In this document: positions 47,423 to 55,744 of the stretch, one piece after another | Position numbering within the stretch: the first letter of the stretch is position 1 | Layout of the letters: each line of letters starts with the position of its first letter | Assembly (NCBI RefSeq): GCF_000246855.1 | Contig: NC_016609.1 | Coordinates: forward strand, 5,778,744 to 5,842,743 | Source of the DNA: Niastella koreensis GR20-10 | Lineage (GTDB): Bacteria; Bacteroidota; Bacteroidia; Chitinophagales; Chitinophagaceae | Direction of reading: 5' to 3' | DNA: 64,000 nucleotides | Made by a program: the position numbers and the translations under genes | Notes under the pieces: generated by a model | Seen by the model: only the letters and a program-made list of their open reading frames with translations | The model's database searches: none | Told to the model about the DNA's origin: nothing

Positions 47423-48214
47423 CTAGTACAAATAAGCCAACGCTATCTTATCATTCGCATTAAACGGCCTGTTATCTCCCGAGCCTATGCACGACAACAT
47501 AAATGAGTTGGGATCCGGATCGGGGTTGGTACCCGGAATAAACACCGCTCCAACCGTTGAGGCACCTTCATTCACCGCCTGACCACCACAGCTATACGAC
47601 CGGTCCATATAATCGGTATGACGGAATCCAATGCAATGGCCTATTTCATGCGCCAGAATGCTGGCCACTGTACTCTGTGGCTGGCTGCCTATGGCGCCGG
47701 AATTTACTTTTACCTGGTTGTAAGGGTCACCACCGGAAGTGGGGAAACCAGATGACGCCAGGTAATTGCCCCCTGCCTTTACAATGGCAATATTGCCCTT
47801 TGAATTAACCCGTTTAAAGGTGATCTGCAGGTTTTCTGCATTATACCGGCCAATGGCCTCATCTAACGCAGCAGTATAAGAGCCCGGCAATTTGCTGATG
47901 CTTACAGTAATTACCCGTGGCAACCGGGTTACCAGGTTATAGGTACGGTACTGTTCGGCACTGCCCACCCGTAAAAACCGGGTTTCGGGCGCAGCGTTCA
48001 GATCGGCTTCGCTTAAGGAGATATCGCCTTCCACCAGGTAATTCCCTTCTTCATCCATGGTTACGTTTTTATTACTAAATCCTAATGCATAAATTTTACT
48101 CAGGGCTTCGTCGGAGGGAGTGAGTGTTTGTTCAGTTGAAACATTCTTACGACAGGCAAATAACATTACAACGCAGGCAGCCGCGGCAGCCGTGTTACGG
48201 ATGTTCTTTCTCAT
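47423..48214 (-). CDS. HEIGH-type zinc metallopeptidase lipoprotein, copy 2
   Basis: 263 residues. Cys21 lipobox (VVMLFAC), same SDEALSKIYALGFSNKNV region and zinc site H189, E190, H193, H199 in LAHEIGHCIGFRHTDY. Both copies keep all catalytic residues, so neither is decayed. The two genes are 547 bases apart, on the same strand, and separate. Confidence 0.85.
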   Translation of the reverse strand: MRKNIRNTAAAAACVVMLFACRKNVSTEQTLTPSDEALSKIYALGFSNKNVTMDEEGNYLVEGDISLSEADLNAAPETRFLRVGSAEQYRTYNLVTRLPRVITVSISKLPGSYTAALDEAIGRYNAENLQITFKRVNSKGNIAIVKAGGNYLASSGFPTSGGDPYNQVKVNSGAIGSQPQSTVASILAHEIGHCIGFRHTDYMDRSYSCGGQAVNEGASTVGAVFIPGTNPDPDPNSFMLSCIGSGDNRPFNANDKIALAYLY

Positions 48215-48485
48215 AAGTGTTTTGATTAATGATTAAAAAGAAAGTAAGTGGGGATATTGAATGGCTTACAAATAGAAGCTGATTTCAATTTAATGAAATC
48301 CTGCAACATATTTGAAAATTATTTAAAGCAACAAAGTTGCAGAAGCAGTGCTTTTAACCATAAATCGCTGGCATTTAAGGCAGCAGTATTAAAAAAAAAT
48401 TCATGCATTTAGTATGTCCACCAGGGTTAGATAGTAATTATTGATCTGTGTGGCGCCATCATTCACAAATTTTGTAGATTGTATT

Positions 48486-51110
48486 ATGAAACGAACCGGG
48501 CTTCTGCTGCTTATCCTTTCATTCACCGTACTTATAGTACAGGCGCAACGGGATATAATTTCAATCAATCGCAAACTGTCGCCGGTTTTATTAAACAACA
48601 GGCGGTTGTTCACCGATAAAAAAGAACAGGTGTTCTGGATTGTTACTTCCAACATCGATTCTGCCAGAAATTATATTCGTACCAAACAGTTACCGGTAAC
48701 CATTTTACAGGAACATGCCGGTGGCCTGCTGGTAGTTTCGGCCAGGGGTTCCCTGCTCGATTCGTTTGTGTTGAACCAACCCTTTGTACGGTTTGTAGAT
48801 GTACCCCGTGTTCCGCATGAAGAACTGGCGGTAGGCACCTTCGATAACAGCCTTAACACCATAAACCTGGTGCACAGCCAGTACCCGTTATTAAACGGTG
48901 TAAACATGGTGGCCTCGGTAAAAGAAAACAAACCCGATACTACCGACATCGATTATAAAGCGCGGTATATTTCTACCCCACTTTCCTCCGGCCTCATTGC
49001 TTCACATGCCTCCTACATGTGCACCATCATTGCCGGGGGCGAAAACTCTTTTTATACCGGCAATGGCGTGGCGCCGGCAGCCTCGCTCATCAGCTCCAAC
49101 TTTGCCACCTTATTACCCGATGGCGATAATGTGTACAAACAATACGGTATTTCGGTACAAAACCATTCTTATGGTACCGGCATTGAAAACTATTATGGGG
49201 CCGATGCTGCAGCTTATGACGCCAGTATGATCAACAATCCCGGTCTGCTGCATGTATTTTCTTCAGGCAATTCGGGCAACCTGGTCAGCAATGGTCCATA
49301 CGCAGGCATCAGTAACATGGCCAATCTTACCGGCAGTTTTAAAATGGCCAAGAACATCATAACGGTAGGTGCTACCGATTCATTCGGCAATGTGGCCTTT
49401 CTCAGTTCGCGCGGGCCGGCCTGTGATGGGCGCATAAAACCCGAACTGATTGCCTTTGGGGAAGATGGTACTTCCGGTGCAGCTGCCCATACGTCGGGCA
49501 CCGTGTTGTTGTTGCAGGAGTATTACAAAGAAAAACATAACGGCGCCCTCCCTGCCGCTTCGCTGATAAAATCAGTTTTAATAAACAGCGCCGACGACCG
49601 GGGTACAAAGGGCCCCGATTACCAATCGGGTTACGGTTGCCTCAACGCATACCAGGCATTACAGGCGTTGGTGAAGGAGCAGTACTTTACCGGTTCGGCC
49701 TTACCCAACTTCACCCAAACCTTTACCATCAATGTGCCGGCCAATGCCCGGCAGGTAAAGGTTACCCTTTGCTGGACAGACCCTGCCGCAGTAGCCAACG
49801 CGCCCAAAGCCCTGGTAAACGACCTGGACCTCGAACTGGTTGATAACAATCTGCAGGTTTGGCAACCCTGGGTACTTAGCCCGGCGCCGGTTATCGATTC
49901 CCTGTTAAAACAGGCCGTTCGAAAAAAAGACGACCTGAACACCGTTGAACAGATCACGATCGATAACCCCATTTCCGGCACCTATACCATCCGGGTAAAT
50001 GGCACTTCCATTACCTCCGGCGCTAACCAGCCTTTCTCCATTGCCTGGCAAACCGATACCGCCAATCAGTTTCAATGGCAATTCCCTACCGCTGTTGATT
50101 ATGCCCAAAGTGATGCCGATAATCTGCTGCGCTGGTCCTCCACCTTCAGCGCCAATACCGGTTTACTGGAATACAGTCTCGATAAAGGCGCCAGCTGGCA
50201 AACCATAGAAAAAACCATTGCCCTGTCGCCCGGCAATGTGTACTGGCATGTGCCCGACACCTGCAGCATCGCCCAGCTCCGCATGACGATCAACGGACAG
50301 GTATTTATGTCCGACACGTTCACCATTTCACCTGTATTACCGGTTCATGTTGGGTTTAACTGTCCCGATTCGGCCATGCTGTATTGGGACCGCATCCCCG
50401 GCATTACTACTTACCGGGTTTTCCGGCTGGGACAAAAATACCTGGAGCCCATTTCCACCTCTTCCGATACCAGCATCATCATTCGCCAGCCGGGTAATAA
50501 TTTGTGGTATACCGTAGCACCAATGGTTACGCCCAATCGCTCCGGCATGAAAGCATACACCATCAACTATCAAATGCAGGGGGTTGACTGTTACCTGAAG
50601 AACTTCCTGGTTGACCTCGATAATGGAAATACCGGTGAGCTGATGGCAGAGATCGGCACCACGCTGCATGTTCAGCGCATAACGTTTGAGAAGCTCGTCA
50701 ATGGCAGTTATGCACCTTTGCAAAGTTTTCAACCGGTTACCACCTTATACTTTAACCATACCGATAAGAACCTCAAAGACGGGGTAAATACCTACCGGGT
50801 TAAGATAGAGCTGAACAATGGAATGGTCATTTACAGCAATCCCGAAAGCATTTATTACTTCCTCACCACCCGCTATCTTATTTATCCCAACCCGGTAAAA
50901 GTTACCGGCTATTTATCGGTGCTCACTAAAGAAGAACCGCAAAACACCTACCTGATACTCTACAACACCCTGGGCCAACAGGTGTTACAATATCGCATGC
51001 AGCAAACCATTGAAATGGTGCCCCTGTACGGACTGAAAAGCGGGGTTTACTTTGTGATGATTAAGAAGAATGGGAAGAAGGAGTTTACGAGTAAGATAAT
51101 GGTGCAGTAG
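48486..51110 (+). CDS. S8 (subtilisin-like) protease with T9SS sorting domain
   Basis: 874 residues from the ATG at 48486; 15 further codons upstream lack a signal peptide and were left out. Signal peptide 1-20 (VLIVQAQ). Protease domain about 140-400: H174 (LIASHASYMC), oxyanion N262 (SSGNSG) and nucleophile S330 (GTSGAAAHTSG). The usual catalytic Asp position seems to be in SVKENKPDTTDID (E147 or D151/D154). Beta domains follow, then a T9SS type A C-terminus (YPNPVKVTGYLSV ... LKSGVYFVMI). Secreted through the T9SS. It is the only plus-strand gene between 20.3 and 53.7 kb apart from the DinB-like gene. Confidence 0.88.
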   Translation: MKRTGLLLLILSFTVLIVQAQRDIISINRKLSPVLLNNRRLFTDKKEQVFWIVTSNIDSARNYIRTKQLPVTILQEHAGGLLVVSARGSLLDSFVLNQPFVRFVDVPRVPHEELAVGTFDNSLNTINLVHSQYPLLNGVNMVASVKENKPDTTDIDYKARYISTPLSSGLIASHASYMCTIIAGGENSFYTGNGVAPAASLISSNFATLLPDGDNVYKQYGISVQNHSYGTGIENYYGADAAAYDASMINNPGLLHVFSSGNSGNLVSNGPYAGISNMANLTGSFKMAKNIITVGATDSFGNVAFLSSRGPACDGRIKPELIAFGEDGTSGAAAHTSGTVLLLQEYYKEKHNGALPAASLIKSVLINSADDRGTKGPDYQSGYGCLNAYQALQALVKEQYFTGSALPNFTQTFTINVPANARQVKVTLCWTDPAAVANAPKALVNDLDLELVDNNLQVWQPWVLSPAPVIDSLLKQAVRKKDDLNTVEQITIDNPISGTYTIRVNGTSITSGANQPFSIAWQTDTANQFQWQFPTAVDYAQSDADNLLRWSSTFSANTGLLEYSLDKGASWQTIEKTIALSPGNVYWHVPDTCSIAQLRMTINGQVFMSDTFTISPVLPVHVGFNCPDSAMLYWDRIPGITTYRVFRLGQKYLEPISTSSDTSIIIRQPGNNLWYTVAPMVTPNRSGMKAYTINYQMQGVDCYLKNFLVDLDNGNTGELMAEIGTTLHVQRITFEKLVNGSYAPLQSFQPVTTLYFNHTDKNLKDGVNTYRVKIELNNGMVIYSNPESIYYFLTTRYLIYPNPVKVTGYLSVLTKEEPQNTYLILYNTLGQQVLQYRMQQTIEMVPLYGLKSGVYFVMIKKNGKKEFTSKIMVQ

Positions 51111-51416
51111 TCCGAACTGGGATTTATGGGATTAACGGGATGTTTGGGAGAAAAGACAAAGCGTTTATAATCAAATTCCTGCAAGGGTTTCTTCGGAACT
51201 TCTTCGCAAATCCTCTTAGACAGCCCTTACCTTTCTTCGCAAATTTGCGAAGAACTTGCGAAGGATTTGCGAAGAAGGGTAAGCGTAGCCTTTGCTCAGT
51301 CCCGCAGCAGGTGCCTCATTAGCACTACTATATATGCTAACCTGCTCACGGTACTATCCTATCCGTATCCCACCAATCCCAGGCATCTCATAAATCCCGG
51401 TTCAGATAACACAACG
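51111..51416. other. Intergenic region with nested CTTCGCAAAT inverted repeats
   Basis: Contains CTTCGCAAATTTGCGAAG, a perfect 18-base palindrome (51235-51252), flanked by further inverted copies CTTCGCAAATCCT (51202-51214) and AGGATTTGCGAAG (51262-51274). Several alternative hairpins can form. No gene is seen. Confidence 0.6.
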
Positions 51417-51445
51417 CAAAAAAACCCACCAGGAAACTGGTGGGT
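51417..51445 (-). terminator. Strong intrinsic terminator of rpsL-rpsG
   Basis: Stem ACCCACCAG / CTGGTGGGT (51424-51432, 51437-51445), 4-base loop, seven T on the minus strand, 26 bases after the rpsG stop. Confidence 0.92.
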
Positions 51446-51471
51446 GTATATGGTAAGATATAACTTTCGTG

Positions 51472-51939
51472 TTATACGCGGAAGTGAGCGAAAGCCTTGT
51501 TGGCTTCAGCCATACGGTGAGTATCTTCTTTCTTTTTGAAAGCAGCACCTTCACCTTTGCTGGCAGCAACGATTTCGTTAGCCAGTTTTTCAGCCATGCT
51601 ACGACCGTTTCTTTCACGGCTATAGCGGATCAGCCATTTCATGCTCAAAGAGATCTTTCTGTCAGCACGAACTTCAGCAGGGATCTGGAATGTAGCACCA
51701 CCAATTCTACGGCTACGTACTTCTACAGCAGGTGTAACGTTGCTGAGTGCTTTTTTCCATATTTCATACCCATTTTCGCCGGTTGTTTTGGCAACGCGGT
51801 CCAATGCAGTATAAAATATATTGAAAGCAGTATTCTTTTTTCCTTCCCACATGAGGTTGTTGATAAAACGAGTTACCATCAAATCATTGTACCTGGCATC
51901 AGGTGCTAAGGGAATCTTTTTTACTTTGGTCTTCCTCAT
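51472..51939 (-). CDS. rpsG: 30S ribosomal protein S7
   Basis: 155 residues: [40 protein letters not shown] and [13 protein letters not shown]. Nucleates assembly of the 30S head. 27 bases after rpsL; the transcript ends at the terminator downstream, not in fusA. Confidence 0.96.
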   Translation of the reverse strand: MRKTKVKKIPLAPDARYNDLMVTRFINNLMWEGKKNTAFNIFYTALDRVAKTTGENGYEIWKKALSNVTPAVEVRSRRIGGATFQIPAEVRADRKISLSMKWLIRYSRERNGRSMAEKLANEIVAASKGEGAAFKKKEDTHRMAEANKAFAHFRV

Positions 51940-51966
51940 TTATAAAAATTTGTAGAGCTGTCTAAA

Positions 51967-52347
51967 TTATTTTTTAGCCTTTTCCTTTTTAGTACCGTAT
52001 TTAGAACGGCTTTGTTTACGGTCTTTAACACCCGCAGTATCCAGGCTACCACGAACGATGTGGTAACGTACACCTGGTAAATCCTTCACACGACCACCGC
52101 GCACCAGCACGATTGAGTGCTCCTGCAGGTTGTGTCCTTCACCTGGGATATAGGCGATAACCTCTACTTTGTTTGTTAAACGTACTTTAGCCACTTTGCG
52201 CAAAGCAGAGTTAGGCTTTTTGGGAGTGGTTGTATAAACACGGGTGCACACACCACGACGGAAGGGGCAGGAGTCTAAAGCTCTTGACTTGCTCTTGGCC
52301 TTAATAATTTCTCTTCCTTTTCTTACCAATTGTTGTATAGTAGGCAT
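51967..52347 (-). CDS. rpsL: 30S ribosomal protein S12
   Basis: 126 residues: [14 protein letters not shown] start, [20 protein letters not shown] and [17 protein letters not shown]. The streptomycin-site lysines are wild type (KPNSAL). First gene of the shortened str operon. Confidence 0.97.
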   Translation of the reverse strand: MPTIQQLVRKGREIIKAKSKSRALDSCPFRRGVCTRVYTTTPKKPNSALRKVAKVRLTNKVEVIAYIPGEGHNLQEHSIVLVRGGRVKDLPGVRYHIVRGSLDTAGVKDRKQSRSKYGTKKEKAKK

Positions 52348-52372
52348 TCTGAACCTTTTGATTTTGGGACGG

Positions 52373-52403
52373 CAAAGTTAAGCGGATAAAATTTATAACC
52401 AAA
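52373..52403 (-). promoter_or_regulatory. Promoter of rpsL-rpsG
   Basis: Minus strand TTTG (52400-52403), exactly 19 bases, TAACTTTG (52373-52380): a perfect match to the Bacteroidota primary promoter. Leader about 22 bases. Confidence 0.85.
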
Positions 52404-52485
52404 AAAATCTTAACTGAGATTTATGGGATGCGTTGGATTGTTGGGAAAATATGGATAAAAACACAGCTTTTGATGTCATTTAACA

Positions 52486-52515
52486 GAAAAAACAGACCCT
52501 TAGAGGTCTGTTTTT
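52486..52515. terminator. Bidirectional intrinsic terminator after ilvE
   Basis: Stem AACAGACC / GGTCTGTT (52491-52498, 52505-52512) with A/T tracts on both sides, 50 bases after the ilvE stop. Confidence 0.8.
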
Positions 52516-52564
52516 GAATATCTTACTATATCCCAGCCATCCCAAAAATTTCAAAAATCCCGGT

Positions 52565-53629
52565 TTAGATTTTGAACATCCACCCGTGATTATCGGCAAC
52601 CCGGCCTTCGCGGATATCGTCCAGGCGGCTTTTAATTTCGGGGGTCACCGTCCATTTGGTAGTATCGAAATTCATTACAAAATCTTTATATCTCAGCTCG
52701 CGGATCAGCGAAACCGTGGCCGCTGTACCGGTGCCAAACACCTCGCGCAGCTCGCCGGCTTTGTAGGCATCCATCAACATATCTACAGAGATGGGTTGTT
52801 CTTCTACCTTCAGGCCCATTTCTTCCAGGATGGTCATTACGCTGTCGCGGGTAACGCCAGCGAGGATGGTGCCAGCGCTCAGATCGGGCGTATAGGCTTT
52901 ATTACCAATAACAAAGAACACGTTCATGGTGCCAACTTCCTGCACATATTTGTGCTCGTACACGTCTGTCCATAAAACCTGGTCATAGCCCTTTTTCTTC
53001 GCCTGGGCGGTTACATACATGCTGGAACCATAGTTACCGGCAGCTTTGGCCTGCCCTACCCCACCGGGTGCGGCACGGGTGTATTTTTCTTCAATATAAA
53101 TGCGCATGGGCGCGCTGTAATAGGGCCCTGTAGGCGCCAGGATGATCATAAACTTATAGGTCTCGGAAGGCCGTACGCCGATCATTTCGTCGCTCGAGAA
53201 CATGAATGGACGAATATACAGGCTGTGGTCTTTCAGCGCCGGGATCCAGTTCTTATCCATTTCTATGAGCTTACGCATGCCTTCTATAAAGATTTCTTCA
53301 GGCACCTCGGGCATTTCCATGCGGGCGGCTGAAAAATTGAACCGTTTAAAATTATCGTAAGGCCTGAAAATGCAGGCTTCCCCGGCATCGTTCTTATAGG
53401 CTTTAATGCCCTCGAAAATAGACTGGCCGTAATGAATGGCTGCCAGCGACGGGCTCACCACCAACGGCTGGTATGGCTTGATCTCCACGTTCTTCCACTC
53501 GCCGTTCTCAAAATCCGCCTCTAACATGTGATCGGTAAATGTTCTTCCAAAAGGAATGTTCTCGAGCGTAACCCCCGGTAACCGGCTACGCTCAATTTTT
53601 GTAACCGGGATACTATAAGCTTCTACCAT
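52565..53629 (-). CDS. ilvE: Branched-chain amino acid aminotransferase
   Basis: 354 residues from the ATG at 53629 (VEAYSIPVTKIERSRLPG); ten upstream codons were not used. Class IV PLP aminotransferase: YGQSIFEGIKAY, the PLP lysine in HKYVQEVGTMNVFFV, and the phosphate-binding EVFGTGTAATVS. Transfers amino groups between glutamate and Leu/Ile/Val keto acids. Single gene. Confidence 0.94.
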   Translation of the reverse strand: MVEAYSIPVTKIERSRLPGVTLENIPFGRTFTDHMLEADFENGEWKNVEIKPYQPLVVSPSLAAIHYGQSIFEGIKAYKNDAGEACIFRPYDNFKRFNFSAARMEMPEVPEEIFIEGMRKLIEMDKNWIPALKDHSLYIRPFMFSSDEMIGVRPSETYKFMIILAPTGPYYSAPMRIYIEEKYTRAAPGGVGQAKAAGNYGSSMYVTAQAKKKGYDQVLWTDVYEHKYVQEVGTMNVFFVIGNKAYTPDLSAGTILAGVTRDSVMTILEEMGLKVEEQPISVDMLMDAYKAGELREVFGTGTAATVSLIRELRYKDFVMNFDTTKWTVTPEIKSRLDDIREGRVADNHGWMFKI

Positions 53630-53758
53630 AATCAGTATTTTTGTGCCGCAAATAAACAAATAAAGTTTCGGGCTGTCAAATAAATCACTAACAGTCGTTC
53701 GTTAAATCTACCAAACCAATAGACAGCTAAATCTCTGATAAAGAACGTTTTTTAAAAA

Positions 53759-54358
53759 ATGAGCCTGACCAATATAAAATTACCGGGGTTTGTAATTGCC
53801 GATCTGTATCGTAACTCGTTGATACAGCCAGAAGAAGGCGCTTTGCCGCAACAGGAAACGGCAAAAACAAAGACCGTGACTCCCCCTCCAATGGAGGGGG
53901 ACGGGGGGGAGCCTGCTGAACCTGTAGCAATTGCCCAACCAATTCAGCAAACAGAACCGGTTGTTTACAAAACCCTGGGTAACAATAAACAGCAGATCTC
54001 TGTAGTGGTAAATTGCCCCAACGACGTATATGTGCCGGAAGCCGATCTGCAGTTCCTGACCAAAATGCTGGGCGCCTGCAAACTGAATATGGCCGATGTA
54101 GCCATTGTAAATTATGCCAGCGCCCCCGTTGCCATTGACCGGTTGAAGACGCAGTTACAACCTAAATTTTTGTTATTATTTGGAGTAGAACCGGGTGATA
54201 TTCAATTACCTATTAGTTTTCCACCGTTTAAGGAACAACCGTATGCAGGTACCACCTATTTGTTCACCCCCCCGCTCAGCCAGCTGAACCAGGAAACGGA
54301 GGAAGCGAAGCTGTTGAAAAGGAAGCTTTGGGATTGCTTAAAGCGTATGTTTTTTTAA
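53759..54358 (+). CDS. Hypothetical protein with an in-frame REP-like insertion
   Basis: 199 residues. The conserved-looking part is the C-terminal ~120 residues, alpha/beta in character (QISVVVNCPNDVYVPEADLQ ... PKFLLLFGVEPGDIQLP ... LKRKLWDCLKRMFF). I do not recognise the family with confidence; it might be a replication-clamp-loader accessory of psi type. Residues about 41-52 (PPPMEGDGGEP) are encoded by a GC-rich palindromic repeat, see the repeat at 53881-53901. Located upstream of rdgB on the same strand. Confidence 0.7.
   Translation: MSLTNIKLPGFVIADLYRNSLIQPEEGALPQQETAKTKTVTPPPMEGDGGEPAEPVAIAQPIQQTEPVVYKTLGNNKQQISVVVNCPNDVYVPEADLQFLTKMLGACKLNMADVAIVNYASAPVAIDRLKTQLQPKFLLLFGVEPGDIQLPISFPPFKEQPYAGTTYLFTPPLSQLNQETEEAKLLKRKLWDCLKRMFF
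53881..53901. repeat. REP-like palindrome inside a coding sequence
   Basis: Ten-base arms TCCCCCTCCA / TGGAGGGGGA around a single A, followed by CGGGGGGGA. It keeps the reading frame of the host gene and codes PPPMEGD in a flexible linker. Confidence 0.7.
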
Positions 54359-54543
54359 ATGAGAAGCTAAAGATATTCTAAGGTTAAGTTATTAGGTTCG
54401 TAAGTTATTGAGTTCGTTAGTTTTTTAGTTTGTTAGTTCAAAGACAGACCTGAGTTCAAAACTTAAAAACCCAAGAACTTAATAACCCAATAACTTAAAC
54501 ACTTAAACATAAAACTGCTTTCGACTAACAACTAACCATTTCA

Positions 54544-55134
54544 ATGAAGTTAATCTTCGCAACAAACAACCAGCATAAAGTAGAAGAGATCCAGGCGGCC
54601 ATTGGCCAGCACCTGGAAGTAATTCCGTTAAAACAGGCAGGCATAGATATTGACATTCCTGAACCGCACGATACGCTGGAAGCCAACGCTTCGGAAAAAT
54701 CACGCGTCATACATCAGTTAACCGGGCTAAGCTGTTTTAGCGAAGATACCGGCCTGGAGGTGGACGCCCTGAACGGCGAACCAGGCGTAAAAAGCGCCCG
54801 CTATGCCGGGGAGGACAAGGCTTTTGACAAGAACATCGAAAAGCTGATGACCAAACTAGGCCATGCAGCAAACCGAAAAGCCCGGTTCCGCACGGTGATC
54901 TCCCTCATCTGGGAAGATAAGGAATGGCTTTTTGAGGGGATATGTGAAGGGGAAATAACCCGCTCACCATCCGGCGCAGGCGGTTTTGGGTACGACCCGG
55001 TTTTTAAACCAACCGGCAGCGACCGCACCTTTGCCGAAATGACCATGGCAGAAAAAAATGCCGTCAGCCACCGGAAAAAAGCAGCTGATAAACTTGTATT
55101 ATTTTTGCAAAATCAGGTAATTACAACACGATAG
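54544..55134 (+). CDS. rdgB: Non-canonical purine NTP pyrophosphatase (RdgB/HAM1)
   Basis: 196 residues: KLIFATNNQHKVEEIQAAI, CFSEDTGLEVDALNGEPGV (catalytic Asp), GFGYDPVFKP and AEMTMAEKNAVSHRKKA. Hydrolyses dITP/XTP to monophosphates, cleaning the nucleotide pool. Upstream 185 bases are word repeats of the AACTTAATAACCC type. Confidence 0.95.
   Translation: MKLIFATNNQHKVEEIQAAIGQHLEVIPLKQAGIDIDIPEPHDTLEANASEKSRVIHQLTGLSCFSEDTGLEVDALNGEPGVKSARYAGEDKAFDKNIEKLMTKLGHAANRKARFRTVISLIWEDKEWLFEGICEGEITRSPSGAGGFGYDPVFKPTGSDRTFAEMTMAEKNAVSHRKKAADKLVLFLQNQVITTR
55100..55107 (+). promoter_or_regulatory. Possible -7 box TATTTTTG for the ECF sigma gene
   Basis: Exact TAnnTTTG inside the 3' end of rdgB, 57 bases before the TTG start of the sigma factor. 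No -33 box visible. Confidence 0.35.
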
Positions 55135-55163
55135 GAGTAATTTTAATATTTAGATAAAGTTTT

Positions 55164-55742
55164 TTGGAGCCAAAAAGCAACTATACCATATCTGAATCCG
55201 ACTTAATTAAAGGATGCATTGCAGGAGACCGGCGCTTGCAGGAAGAACTGTACCTCCGATTTTCTCCCAAAATGTATGCAGTTTGCTTGCGATATGCCAG
55301 CAATGTCGAAGACGCGCAGGATCTGCTGCAGGAAGGTTTTATTAAGGTTTACAGAAACTTACACCATTTCAGGGCAGAGGGCTCCTTTGAAGGCTGGATC
55401 AGACGGGTATTTGTAAATACGTCCATCGAACACTTCCGTAAAAAATCGACCAAACTGTCGATGGTTACGGAAAAAGAAGAAGGCACCCTTGAAAATACCG
55501 ACATTTCGGCTCTTGAAAACCTGGCAGAAAAAGACATTATAAAGATTGTTCAGGAACTATCTCCCGGCTACAGAGCGGTGTTCAACCTGTATGTAGTGGA
55601 GGGATATTCACATAAAGAGATAGGTGATATGATGGGAATCAGTGAAGGCACAAGTAAATCACAATTGGCGCGGGCCAAATCCGTTTTACAAAAGAAGATA
55701 GCTCAATATTTAAGCGACACGCAAAAATCCTACACCCGGTAA
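55164..55742 (+). CDS. ECF-type RNA polymerase sigma factor
   Basis: 192 residues. Region 2 (YLRFSPKMYAVCLRYASNVEDAQDLLQEGFIKVY, about 27-60) and region 4 with helix-turn-helix (SHKEIGDMMGISEGTSKSQLARAK, about 148-171). The start is a TTG at 55164 (GAGCCAAAA follows). The next gene starts 2 bases after its stop and codes a membrane protein with anti-sigma layout, so the two are probably a sigma/anti-sigma pair. Signal unknown. Confidence 0.9.
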   Translation: MEPKSNYTISESDLIKGCIAGDRRLQEELYLRFSPKMYAVCLRYASNVEDAQDLLQEGFIKVYRNLHHFRAEGSFEGWIRRVFVNTSIEHFRKKSTKLSMVTEKEEGTLENTDISALENLAEKDIIKIVQELSPGYRAVFNLYVVEGYSHKEIGDMMGISEGTSKSQLARAKSVLQKKIAQYLSDTQKSYTR

Positions 55743-55744
55743 CC

